From assembly GCA_947586295.1 (NCBI GenBank), contig CANPXQ010000040.1, forward strand, positions 1 to 8,203: a DNA stretch of 8,203 nt, read 5' to 3'. The notes below the pieces were generated by a model. The model was not told where the DNA came from and searched no databases. It saw only the letters and a program-made list of their open reading frames with translations. The DNA comes from an uncultured Bacilli bacterium. Lineage in GTDB: Bacteria; Bacillota_I; Bacilli_A; RF39; UBA660. Position 1 is the stretch's first letter. Each line of letters starts with the position of its first letter. Below, in pieces: positions 1 through 5,737 of this stretch. Position numbers and translations under genes: made by a program.

Positions 1-28
1 TTAATAAATTACAAATAAAAGTAATATA

Positions 29-58
29 ATTATAATGTTTCACGTGAAACATTATAAT
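29..58. promoter_or_regulatory. parS: parS centromere site (ParB/Spo0J binding) within a 30-bp palindrome
   Basis: Bases 36-51 read TGTTTCACGTGAAACA, an exact match to the 16-bp parS consensus bound by Spo0J/ParB in Bacillus and most bacteria. The dyad extends with perfect symmetry to 29-58. ParB-CTP clamps load at such sites, spread along the DNA and recruit SMC for origin segregation. parS sites cluster around oriC, so this one supports an origin-proximal location, which agrees with the dnaX-recR gene neighbourhood. The site is intergenic and lies about 30 bp upstream of the -35 box of the SRP RNA promoter. A terminator reading is unlikely because no T-tract follows the dyad. Confidence 0.93.
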
Positions 59-84
59 AAAACAAATGTTTGTATCATTCAAAC

Positions 85-113
85 TTGCTTTTTTTAAAAA
101 TAATTGGTAATAT
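85..113 (+). promoter_or_regulatory. sigma-A-type promoter for SRP RNA and the downstream operon
   Basis: A -35 box TTGCTT (85-90) is followed after 17 bp by a -10 box TAATAT (108-113), with a TGn extended -10 (105-107). The predicted start is about 120-121, which is exactly the first base of the SRP RNA helix. This match of spacing and start supports the call. It is the only convincing promoter in the window, so it probably also drives tadA and the genes behind it by read-through. Confidence 0.8.
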
Positions 114-120
114 ATATTAA

Positions 121-191
121 GTGCAACAAACATATTGTAACCTGGTCAGAATTGGAAAATAGCAGCCATATCAATCCCTGTTTGTGTGCAC
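121..191 (+). ncRNA. ffs: signal recognition particle RNA, short 4.5S-like form
   Basis: This is the RNA core of the signal recognition particle, which binds Ffh and targets membrane proteins to the translocon. The apical domain is recognisable: GGTCAG (144-149), a three-pair helix ATT/AAT (151-153 with 158-160) closing a GGAA tetraloop (154-157), then AGCAGCC (161-167). The outer stem pairs GTGCA (121-125) with TGCAC (187-191), and ACAAACA (126-132) with TGTTTGT (179-185), leaving G186 bulged. An inner helix pairs ATTG (134-137) with CAAT (172-175). At about 71 nt it is a short bacterial type without the Alu domain, unlike the ~270-nt B. subtilis scRNA. It lies upstream of tadA, whereas in B. 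subtilis the gene sits between tadA and dnaX. Exact ends are inferred from pairing and the promoter. Confidence 0.93.
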
Positions 192-197
192 CTTTTT
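187..197 (+). terminator. possible leaky 3' end of SRP RNA (stem base plus T-run)
   Basis: The closing stem of the SRP RNA is followed at once by CC and five T residues (193-197). The RNA's own hairpin plus this T-run could act as a weak intrinsic terminator that defines the mature 3' end while letting some polymerase through into tadA. The T-run is short and two C residues separate it from the stem, so RNase trimming of a longer transcript is equally possible. Confidence 0.4.
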
Positions 198-201
198 AAT
201 T

Positions 202-206
202 GGAGA
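202..206 (+). promoter_or_regulatory. ribosome binding site that fixes the tadA start
   Basis: GGAGA lies 6 bp before the ATG at 213. The longer in-frame start, GTG at 186, lies inside the SRP RNA closing stem and has no ribosome binding site of its own. The ATG at 213 is therefore the chosen start. Confidence 0.75.
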
Positions 207-212
207 AATAAA

Positions 213-644
213 ATGTTAGAAAAAATGATGAATCTGGCAATGGAAGAGGCTTTAAAAGCTTATAAACATAATGAAGTTCCGATTGGTTGTGTTATTGTAA
301 AAAATGACAAGATAATAGCCAAAGGACACAATAATAGGGAAAAACAACATAATATTTTAGGGCATGCAGAAGTAATGACCATAAAAAAGGCAAGTAAAAA
401 GCTTAAAACGTGGAAATTAGATGATTGTATTATGTATGTAACATTAAAACCTTGCTCTATGTGTGAATCTATCATAAAACAATCAAGAATTAAAGAAGTA
501 TATTACATTTTAGATAAATTAGATTTTAAAAATGAGTATTCAAAAACAACTTTTACAAAGACGTCAAATGAATATAATTATGACCTTATTTTAAAAGAAT
601 TTTTTAATAATAAGAGACGACAAAAACAAAAAGATATGCTATAA
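213..644 (+). CDS. tadA: tRNA-specific adenosine deaminase TadA
   Basis: TadA deaminates A34 to inosine in the anticodon of tRNA-Arg(ACG), allowing one tRNA to read CGU, CGC and CGA. The 143-residue product is a one-domain cytidine/deoxycytidylate-deaminase fold. H51-A-E53 supplies a zinc ligand and the proton-shuttle Glu, and P80-C-S-M-C84 supplies the two Cys ligands. The N-terminus (MNLAMEEALKAY, then EVPIGCVIVKND) is typical of TadA. The family's usual PCPMC is PCSMC here, and the segment before HAE is NILG rather than the common TA type. Both are mild divergences that do not touch catalytic residues. The C-terminal third is degenerate and Lys-rich. A guanine-deaminase or other CDA-family role is less likely, because tadA next to SRP RNA and dnaX is the classic Bacilli arrangement. 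The gap to dnaX is 22 bp. Confidence 0.9.
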   Translation: MLEKMMNLAMEEALKAYKHNEVPIGCVIVKNDKIIAKGHNNREKQHNILGHAEVMTIKKASKKLKTWKLDDCIMYVTLKPCSMCESIIKQSRIKEVYYILDKLDFKNEYSKTTFTKTSNEYNYDLILKEFFNNKRRQKQKDML

Positions 645-666
645 TTATTAATAGGGGAGGCAACTT

Positions 667-2274
667 ATGAGTTATAAGGTTTTATATCGAAAATATCGAC
701 CTGCTAATTTTAACGATGTAGTAGACCAACAAGCAATTGTAAAAATTCTTCAAAATTCTATTATTAATAATAAAATCTCCCACGCATATTTATTTGCTGG
801 GCCAAGAGGAACTGGCAAAACAAGTATGGCTAGAATTTTTGCTAAAGCAATTAATTGTGAGAATCCTCAAGATGGCAATGCCTGTGGAAAATGTCGCAGC
901 TGTTTAAATTTTGCTGAAAGTCCTGATATAATTGAAATTGATGCAGCTTCAAATAATGGAGTTAACGAAATTAGAGAACTAATTAATAATGTTAAGATAA
1001 TGCCGGCAGTTTCTAAATATAAAGTTTATATAATAGATGAAGTTCATATGTTAAGCGTTTCCGCTTTTAATGCCTTGCTTTTAACATTAGAGGAACCGCC
1101 TAGTCACGTAATATTTATTTTGGCTACAACAAATATAGAAAGCGTACCAATTACGATAATTTCTCGGTGTCAAAAATATGAGTTTTATCGTATTAGCGAT
1201 GAATTAATAACCCAACATTTACAAAAAATATGTGATAGTGAAAAAATAGCTTATGATTATGATGGATTAAAAGAAATTACTGAATTATCTGATGGCGGAT
1301 TACGAGATGCCTTGAGTATGCTCGATCAGTTATCAAAAGAAAATGAAAAATTAACATTAGATCTAGTTGTTAGAGAATTAGGTTCTATTTCTTTAGTAAA
1401 AATAAAAGAAATTATAAAAGCTTTAGAAAATAAAGATTATCAAAAAATAGATGCTATTATTAATGAATTTAAAAAATCAAATTTAAATTATAAAATTGTT
1501 GTAAAAAAATTAGTAGAATTGCTTAGTAAAGAAGCGATTCAAAGTTTAGAAAATAATAATTTAAATCAATTAGATTATAAGATAATAAAAAATATTATTT
1601 TAGAATTAAATGATTGCTTAAATCGAATAAATATAAATGTTAACCCTTATATAATTATTGAAATGATATTATTAAATTATTGTGGGGAAAATAAAAATGA
1701 TAATGTAAAGAATGATACTAAAATAGAAGAGAAACACGATAAAACTATAAAGATAATTGATGAAAATGAAAATATCAACGAAGATGTTTCAAATAAAAAT
1801 AATTTTATTAAGAAAAATATTCAAAATAATAATTTACAAGAAATAAAAGAAATCCGAATTAACAATTGTTTTGTTGCTCCTGATAAAGAAATATTAAATA
1901 GTACAAAGGAAAAATGGTCAAAGTTCTTATTAAAAATAAATAGTCAATTGCGTGGTCTTATAAGCGATACTTATCCTGTAGCAGCTTCAAAAGAGTATGT
2001 AATTATATGTAGTGAAATAGATCATTTAGTTGATGAAATAAATGAAAATAACAAAAAAATAGAAAAAGAGTATTTAGACTATTTGAAAGATGAAATAAAA
2101 ATAGTAGCTTTAAGTTTAGAAGAATGGCAAAAGGAAAAAAAGAAATATATTCAAAATAAACAAGAAGGAAAAAAATATATATATAAAGAAGAAGATATAA
2201 AAAAAGAAGAACAAAAAGATTTAGAAGAATTTGCAAAGGATATATTTACATCCGATAAATTGGAAATAAAATAG
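667..2274 (+). CDS. dnaX: DNA polymerase III subunit tau (clamp loader ATPase DnaX)
   Basis: DnaX is the ATPase motor of the clamp loader, which places the beta sliding clamp on primed DNA and couples polymerase to helicase. The 535-residue protein starts with the canonical MSYKVLYRKYRP. Walker A is GPRGTGKT (45-52). Zinc-module Cys are C64, C73, C76 and C79, Walker B is IIDEVH (122-127), sensor 1 is ATTN (153-156), the arginine finger is SRC (166-168) and sensor 2 is GGLRDA (210-215). Residues about 340-410 are an Asn/Lys/Glu-rich linker. The remainder is a diverged tau C-terminal domain expected to contact polymerase and helicase, ending in a very Lys/Glu-rich tail. A strong AGGGGAGG (653-660) lies 6 bp before the ATG. 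Several A7 runs near the 3' end could be slippery, but they fall in the last ~45 codons and would not create a gamma-like product. The stop is TAG, and ybaB follows after 11 bp. Confidence 0.97.
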   Translation: MSYKVLYRKYRPANFNDVVDQQAIVKILQNSIINNKISHAYLFAGPRGTGKTSMARIFAKAINCENPQDGNACGKCRSCLNFAESPDIIEIDAASNNGVNEIRELINNVKIMPAVSKYKVYIIDEVHMLSVSAFNALLLTLEEPPSHVIFILATTNIESVPITIISRCQKYEFYRISDELITQHLQKICDSEKIAYDYDGLKEITELSDGGLRDALSMLDQLSKENEKLTLDLVVRELGSISLVKIKEIIKALENKDYQKIDAIINEFKKSNLNYKIVVKKLVELLSKEAIQSLENNNLNQLDYKIIKNIILELNDCLNRININVNPYIIIEMILLNYCGENKNDNVKNDTKIEEKHDKTIKIIDENENINEDVSNKNNFIKKNIQNNNLQEIKEIRINNCFVAPDKEILNSTKEKWSKFLLKINSQLRGLISDTYPVAASKEYVIICSEIDHLVDEINENNKKIEKEYLDYLKDEIKIVALSLEEWQKEKKKYIQNKQEGKKYIYKEEDIKKEEQKDLEEFAKDIFTSDKLEIK

Positions 2275-2285
2275 GAGGAAAATTT

Positions 2286-2582
2286 ATGAATATGCAAAAT
2301 TTAATGCAACAAGCACAAAGATTGCAAAGAGAAATAACAAAGAAAAAAGAAGAAATTGATAATGAAATATTTCCCGGGAAATATGAATGGGTGGAAGTTT
2401 CATTTAATGGTAAAAAAGAACTATTATCATTTAAAATAACTAAAGAAGGACCTATAAATGAAGACGATAAGGAAATGCTAGAAGATATGGTACTACTAGC
2501 AATTAAAGATTCTTTTCAAAAAATAGATAAGGAAGTTCAAAGTAAATTAGGTCAATATTCTGCTATGAACAATTTGATGTAA
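2286..2582 (+). CDS. ybaB: YbaB/EbfC-family nucleoid-associated protein
   Basis: This is a small dimeric DNA-binding protein of the YbaB/EbfC family (YaaK in B. subtilis), nearly always placed between dnaX and recR. The 98 residues show the family layout: an N-terminal helix rich in Met/Gln (MQNLMQQAQRLQREITKKKEE), a central beta sheet (WVEVSFNGKKELLSFKI), then the conserved DDKEMLEDMVLLAIKDS helix (60-76). Where most relatives have a Gly-rich turn before the first strand, this one reads F29-P-G-K-Y33, and that stretch is encoded by a perfect Noc-type palindrome. AGGAGG just upstream gives a strong start. The TAA stop is one base before the recR ATG, so the two are translationally coupled. 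The exact cellular role of the family is not settled. Confidence 0.93.
   Translation: MNMQNLMQQAQRLQREITKKKEEIDNEIFPGKYEWVEVSFNGKKELLSFKITKEGPINEDDKEMLEDMVLLAIKDSFQKIDKEVQSKLGQYSAMNNLM
2369..2382. promoter_or_regulatory. perfect match to the Noc nucleoid-occlusion binding site, inside ybaB
   Basis: Bases 2369-2382 read ATTTCCCGGGAAAT, identical to the 14-bp consensus known for B. subtilis Noc, a ParB paralogue that binds many chromosomal sites, spreads to the membrane and blocks Z-ring assembly over the nucleoid. The dyad extends perfectly to 2367-2384. A six-base all-GC core is unusual in DNA this AT-rich. It falls in codons for I-F-P-G-K of YbaB. That Noc itself exists in this organism is inferred; no noc gene lies in the window. 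Confidence 0.6.
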
Positions 2583-2583
2583 T

Positions 2584-3189
2584 ATGAAAAATGTGTATCC
2601 GGAACCTATTCAATTATTAATGAATTTCTTTAAAAAATTGCCTGGAGTGGGCGAAAAGAATGCTGAAAGAATGGCTTTAGCGGCTATTGAACTTCCCAAA
2701 GAAGAATTGCTTACATTATCCGACACTGTCCAAAAGATTAAAGAACAATTAAAAAATTGCTCAATTTGTGGACATTTGACAACTGAAGATATATGTCCCA
2801 TATGTTCTGATAAAAATCGTAATCACAATATGATTTGTGTGGTGGAAGATCCTAAAAGCGTATTTAAGTTTGAAAATGTAGGCAATTATAATGGTGTATA
2901 TCATGTATTAAATGGTTTAATATCGCCAATAGAAAATATAGGCCCAGAAAATATTAATTTGCCATCATTAGTTAAAAGAACAGAAACATTAAAAAAACCT
3001 GAAATTATTTTGGCATTAAAGTCAACAATTGAAGGTGAAACAACAACACTTTATATTAAAAAAATTTTTGAAAAGAAAGATATTGTAATTTCTCGATTAT
3101 CATATGGAATTCCAATGGGTGCTGAAATAGATTATTTAGATATTATAACTTTAGACAAAGCATTAGAGGATCGAAAAAAGATATCGTAA
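2584..3189 (+). CDS. recR: recombination mediator protein RecR
   Basis: RecR works with RecO (and RecF) to load RecA on SSB-coated single-stranded DNA at gaps. The 201-residue length is standard. A helix-hairpin-helix LPGVGEKNAERMAL (19-32) comes first. A zinc finger follows with C59, C62, C71 and C74, then a Toprim domain beginning ICVVEDP (84-90) and the conserved EGETTTLYI (150-158). The C-terminal SRLSYGIPMGAEIDYLD (170-186) is the usual Walker-B-like and oligomer segment. The Toprim stretch commonly written NPTxEGE is KSTIEGE here, a mild divergence. No clear Shine-Dalgarno is seen. The ATG follows the ybaB stop by one base, so it is probably read by re-initiating ribosomes. Identity is secure from motifs and the dnaX-ybaB-recR order. 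Confidence 0.97.
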   Translation: MKNVYPEPIQLLMNFFKKLPGVGEKNAERMALAAIELPKEELLTLSDTVQKIKEQLKNCSICGHLTTEDICPICSDKNRNHNMICVVEDPKSVFKFENVGNYNGVYHVLNGLISPIENIGPENINLPSLVKRTETLKKPEIILALKSTIEGETTTLYIKKIFEKKDIVISRLSYGIPMGAEIDYLDIITLDKALEDRKKIS

Positions 3190-3223
3190 GCATATTGTCC
3201 TTTATAAGAACATATAATTTTTT

Positions 3224-3227
3224 GAGG
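3224..3227 (+). promoter_or_regulatory. ribosome binding site that fixes the bofA-like start
   Basis: GAGG lies 6 bp upstream of the ATG at 3234. A longer in-frame start, TTG at 3195, has no ribosome binding site and would add a 13-residue extension. The ATG is preferred. Confidence 0.65.
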
Positions 3228-3233
3228 TCAATA

Positions 3234-3431
3234 ATGAAAAAATTAGGTAATATTTTGTACATAGTAATTAAAAAAATAATATTAGCTTTTTGCTTTATTT
3301 ATGGTTTTGATTTAATAGCATCAGGAATGAACTTGTTTATTCCCTTAAATATTATAACGATTGCAATTGTGTCATTATTAGGATTACCTGGTTTATTATC
3401 TTTATTAGGCGTATACTTTGTCTTAATGTAA
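3234..3431 (+). CDS. bofA: BofA-like small integral membrane protein
   Basis: This is a 65-residue, almost wholly hydrophobic protein with two likely membrane segments: about 5-28 (after MKKLGN) and about 36-64. The second contains the two signatures I recognise from the pro-sigma-K processing inhibitor BofA family, IPLN (36-39) and GLPG (50-53). In B. subtilis, BofA sits in the outer forespore membrane and holds the SpoIVFB protease inactive until engulfment is complete. Its gene lies shortly after recR there, as here. Whether this organism makes spores cannot be told from the window, and BofA-domain proteins also occur without sporulation, so the family call is firmer than the function. The 44-bp gap before it is the largest in the operon. 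holB follows after 12 bp. Confidence 0.75.
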   Translation: MKKLGNILYIVIKKIILAFCFIYGFDLIASGMNLFIPLNIITIAIVSLLGLPGLLSLLGVYFVLM

Positions 3432-3443
3432 GAGGAGGATTTT

Positions 3444-4265
3444 GTGGATGTAGCAAAAAAGGTAGAAACGTTCGTAACATTATATAAAAAAGAAAAATTA
3501 TCCCATATTTATTTAATTGAAACTAATGATATGAATAATGCCTTAAACGACATTCTTTTAGTTGTTAAGAAAATTAATTGTCCAGAGGATTATTGTATTG
3601 AATGTAAAAAATGTAATTTATGTAATTTAATAGATCAAAAATTTTTACCTTCTTTAATTATAATTGAACCAGATGGAAAGTTAATAAAAAAAGAACAGGT
3701 AATAGAATTAAAAAAGAGATTTAGTTTTAAAGCAATTTATAGTAAAAATAATATTTATATAATTAAGGAAGCCGATAAATTAAATGCTGCATCGGCAAAT
3801 ACAATTTTAAAATTTATTGAAGAGCCAAATGAAAATACTTATGGATTTCTATTAACAAGTAACATAAACAACGTTCTTCCTACTATAAAAAGCCGTTGTG
3901 AATTAGTATCATTATTTTATTCTAATGATGTTTCGAACATAAACGAGGAATATATAAAAATTGCTAAGGAATATATTAGTAAGATAGAACTAGAAAATTC
4001 TCAAAAAATTATGTATAATAGAAGCGTAATTTTAGATCATTATGAAGACCGTGAAGATATCATAAAAATATTTCAAGCAATGCTTAGTATTTATACAGAT
4101 GCATATAGCGGAAATAAGATATTGGTTATTAATAAATTAGATAAATTACAAATTCAAAAAAGAATAAAATTAATAATAAAATTTTTAGAGGATATTAATA
4201 GTAACGCAAATATTGAATTACTGTTAGATAAATACGTAATAGAATTGAGTGATGAAAATGACTAA
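3444..4265 (+). CDS. holB: DNA polymerase III subunit delta prime
   Basis: Delta prime is the non-ATPase stator of the clamp loader and pairs with DnaX, encoded upstream in the same operon. The 273 residues resemble the DnaX AAA+ fold: SHIYLIE (20-26) aligns with the strand before Walker A, but no GxxGxGKT loop follows, as expected for delta prime. A Cys cluster C51, C54, C57 and C60 (with C46) matches the zinc module. IYIIKEADKLNAASANTILKFIEEP (104-128) is the degenerate Walker B region, LLTSN (136-140) is sensor 1, and SRC (150-152) is the conserved arginine-finger motif. The C-terminal half is poorly conserved. The start is GTG at 3444, with AGGAGG at 3433-3438. The nearby ATG at 3448 is out of frame. 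In B. subtilis tmk, yaaQ and yaaR separate bofA from holB; they are absent here. Confidence 0.92.
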   Translation: MDVAKKVETFVTLYKKEKLSHIYLIETNDMNNALNDILLVVKKINCPEDYCIECKKCNLCNLIDQKFLPSLIIIEPDGKLIKKEQVIELKKRFSFKAIYSKNNIYIIKEADKLNAASANTILKFIEEPNENTYGFLLTSNINNVLPTIKSRCELVSLFYSNDVSNINEEYIKIAKEYISKIELENSQKIMYNRSVILDHYEDREDIIKIFQAMLSIYTDAYSGNKILVINKLDKLQIQKRIKLIIKFLEDINSNANIELLLDKYVIELSDEND

Positions 4266-5022
4266 AGTGTACAGTGTAGTTTTTAAAGAAAATGGAAAAT
4301 GTTATAATTTTAAATCCGATGTTTCATTAAATAAAGATGAAAAAGTAATCGTTGATACGGAAAATGGATTACAACTTGGTAAGGTAAATGGTGAAGTAGA
4401 TAATGTAAATTTTTCAGAATTGAAGGATGTAATTAGAATTGCTACGGATGAAGACTATAATTTATATTTAGAGCATTTAAAGGAAGCCCAAGAAGCGCGT
4501 TTAAAATGTATTGAGTTTGTGAAACAGTTAGATTTAAAAATGAATGTTTTAAGTGCTCGTTTTGCTTTTGATAAAACACAATTATTATTTGATTTTACTG
4601 CTGACGATAGAGTAGATTTTCGTGAATTAGCAAAGAAATTAGCTAGTATATATCATACAAGAATAGAGTTAAGACAAATTGGTGCGCGAGATAAAGCCAA
4701 AAAAATTGGTGGGGTTGGGATTTGTGGTCAGGAGTTATGCTGTAAAAGATATTTAAATAAAATGGATGGCATTTCAATGACAATGGCTAAAAATCAAAAT
4801 CTTGCTTTGAATCCGAGCAAGATAAATGGTAGTTGTGGTAGACTTATGTGCTGTTTAGCTTATGAAGAAGATGCTTATGAACAAAATATAGTTGGAATGC
4901 CCCAAATAGGCCATAAAATAAATACTCCTAAAGGAGAAGGACAAGTAATAAGTGTCGATATATTGCAAAGAAAATATAAGGTTTTAGTTGATGGTAATAA
5001 AGAGGAATTTTATGTTGAATGA
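4258..5022 (+). CDS. ricT: RicT (YaaT), PSP1-domain component of the Ric RNA-maturation complex
   Basis: RicT forms a ternary complex with RicA (YmcA) and RicF (YlbF). In B. subtilis the complex carries two [4Fe-4S] clusters, assists RNase Y in maturing polycistronic mRNAs, and affects competence, biofilm and sporulation. The 254-residue protein begins MTKVYSVVFKENGK, matching the usual family start. It then shows the PSP1 C-terminal domain with Cys signatures GICGQELCCKR (C156, C161, C162) and GSCGRLMCCLAYE (C193, C198, C199), all retained. ATG 4258 is preferred because it gives the family N-terminus and overlaps the holB stop by 8 bases. GTG 4249 and ATG 4252 are in-frame alternatives that add two or three residues. 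No strong ribosome binding site is visible, so coupling to holB is likely. The TGA stop lies inside trmN6, which supports standard-code usage. Confidence 0.92.
   Translation: MTKVYSVVFKENGKCYNFKSDVSLNKDEKVIVDTENGLQLGKVNGEVDNVNFSELKDVIRIATDEDYNLYLEHLKEAQEARLKCIEFVKQLDLKMNVLSARFAFDKTQLLFDFTADDRVDFRELAKKLASIYHTRIELRQIGARDKAKKIGGVGICGQELCCKRYLNKMDGISMTMAKNQNLALNPSKINGSCGRLMCCLAYEEDAYEQNIVGMPQIGHKINTPKGEGQVISVDILQRKYKVLVDGNKEEFYVE
5002..5005 (+). promoter_or_regulatory. ribosome binding site that fixes the trmN6 start
   Basis: GAGG sits 6 bp upstream of ATG 5012, within the last codons of ricT. The upstream in-frame ATG at 4988 would add eight residues with no ribosome binding site and a deeper overlap, so ATG 5012 is preferred. 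Confidence 0.7.
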
Positions 5023-5737
5023 AATTGAAAAAAACGATTTATACGATTATCCAAATCGTTTTATTTATCAAGATAAAAATTGTTTCAAATTTTCTGTTGA
5101 TTCTATTTTGCTAGCTGAGTACGTTAAATTAAGAAAGAATAATAGTAACTTAGATATTTTAGATATGTGTAGTGGTAATGCAGCTATTCCTTTAATATTA
5201 TCTACTAAAACGAAAAACAAAATAATTGGTTTTGAAATCGAGAGCGAGATTTATAAATTAGGCAAAAGATCTATAGATGAAAATAATTTAACAAAACAAA
5301 TATCATTTATAAATGAAGATATAAAAAATGTTCAAAAAATATTTCCTGGGAAATATTTTGATATTATTACTTGTAATCCCCCATTTTTTAAAATTAATAA
5401 TCTTGCTAAAGAAAAAAATAATAATGAATTAAAGACAATAGCTCGTCACGAAGTAAAAATAACTTTATTAGAAATTTTTGAAATTGTCGGTAAAATATTA
5501 AAAGACAATGGTCAATTTTATTTAGTCCATCGTTTGACTAGATTAGATGAAATAATATTATATGCGAATAAATTTAAATTGGGTATAAAAGAAATTCAAA
5601 TAATATGTACTAAAAAAGATGTCCCTAAAATTGGAATTTTTTTAATTGAAAAGAATTGCCGAAAAGGAGTAAAAATAAAAAATATTATTGATATTAGTAA
5701 ATTAACTACATATCAAAATATGTTTGAGGAGGAATAA
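5012..5737 (+). CDS. trmN6: tRNA1(Val) (adenine-37-N6)-methyltransferase family protein TrmN6 (YabB-like)
   Basis: This is a Class I SAM-dependent methyltransferase of 241 residues. Motif I is LDMCSGNAAIP (50-60), the acidic ribose-contact residue is E76 in IIGFEIE (71-77), and the catalytic motif IV is N122-P-P-F125, which marks an N6-adenine (or N5-glutamine) methyltransferase. The N-terminal QDKNCFKFSVDSILLAEYV (20-38) is the characteristic YabB/YfiC/TrmN6 lead-in, with a substrate-facing FSVD where E. coli has FxxGxDxxLL. Placement directly after ricT agrees with yabB in B. subtilis, and the RNA target is inferred from family. yabA, which lies between them in B. subtilis, is absent. The start overlaps the ricT end by 11 bp. 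The stop shares one base with the pth start. F111-P-G-K-Y115 is encoded by a near-Noc palindrome. Confidence 0.88.
   Translation: MLNEIEKNDLYDYPNRFIYQDKNCFKFSVDSILLAEYVKLRKNNSNLDILDMCSGNAAIPLILSTKTKNKIIGFEIESEIYKLGKRSIDENNLTKQISFINEDIKNVQKIFPGKYFDIITCNPPFFKINNLAKEKNNNELKTIARHEVKITLLEIFEIVGKILKDNGQFYLVHRLTRLDEIILYANKFKLGIKEIQIICTKKDVPKIGIFLIEKNCRKGVKIKNIIDISKLTTYQNMFEEE
5341..5354. promoter_or_regulatory. Noc-site-like palindrome with one mismatch, inside trmN6
   Basis: ATTTCCTGGGAAAT differs from the 14-bp Noc consensus only at position 7 (T for C). Around it an imperfect dyad extends from 5336 to 5359, with that central pair as the only mismatch. It lies about 3.0 kb downstream of the perfect site in ybaB. 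A single change in the core may weaken or abolish binding, and coding constraint could also explain it. Confidence 0.35.

Noticed and set aside
1..28. DnaA boxes or an origin next to parS
   Set aside because: I saw no TTATNCACA-type box or 13-mer array here or elsewhere in the window; nothing identifiable is present in these bases.
29..58. Intrinsic terminator of an upstream gene
   Set aside because: The dyad is AT-rich at its base with no T-tract after it, and its core is an exact parS.
186..212. Upstream GTG start for tadA adding nine residues (MHLFNWRNK)
   Set aside because: It lies inside the SRP RNA closing stem and T-run and has no ribosome binding site. ATG 213 has GGAGA at proper spacing.
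260..475. Minus-strand open frame opposite tadA
   Set aside because: It is antisense to an intact conserved gene and encodes hydrophobic low-complexity sequence. The same holds for minus-strand frames at 2003-2236, 2610-2801 and 7353-7535.
2136..2142. dnaX frameshift producing a true gamma subunit
   Set aside because: It is too close to the end of the gene to separate ATPase from tau domains, with no upstream Shine-Dalgarno stimulator and no evident stem-loop.
3195..3233. TTG start for the bofA-like gene and a possible promoter (TATAAT at 3213-3218)
   Set aside because: The TTG has no ribosome binding site. TATAAT has no -35 at 16-18 bp (TTGTCC is only 12 bp upstream), and transcription would begin at the ribosome binding site.
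5020..5022. TGA read as tryptophan (Mycoplasma-type code)
   Set aside because: Trp is encoded by TGG in several genes, no gene has an internal in-frame TGA, and ricT ends normally at this TGA.
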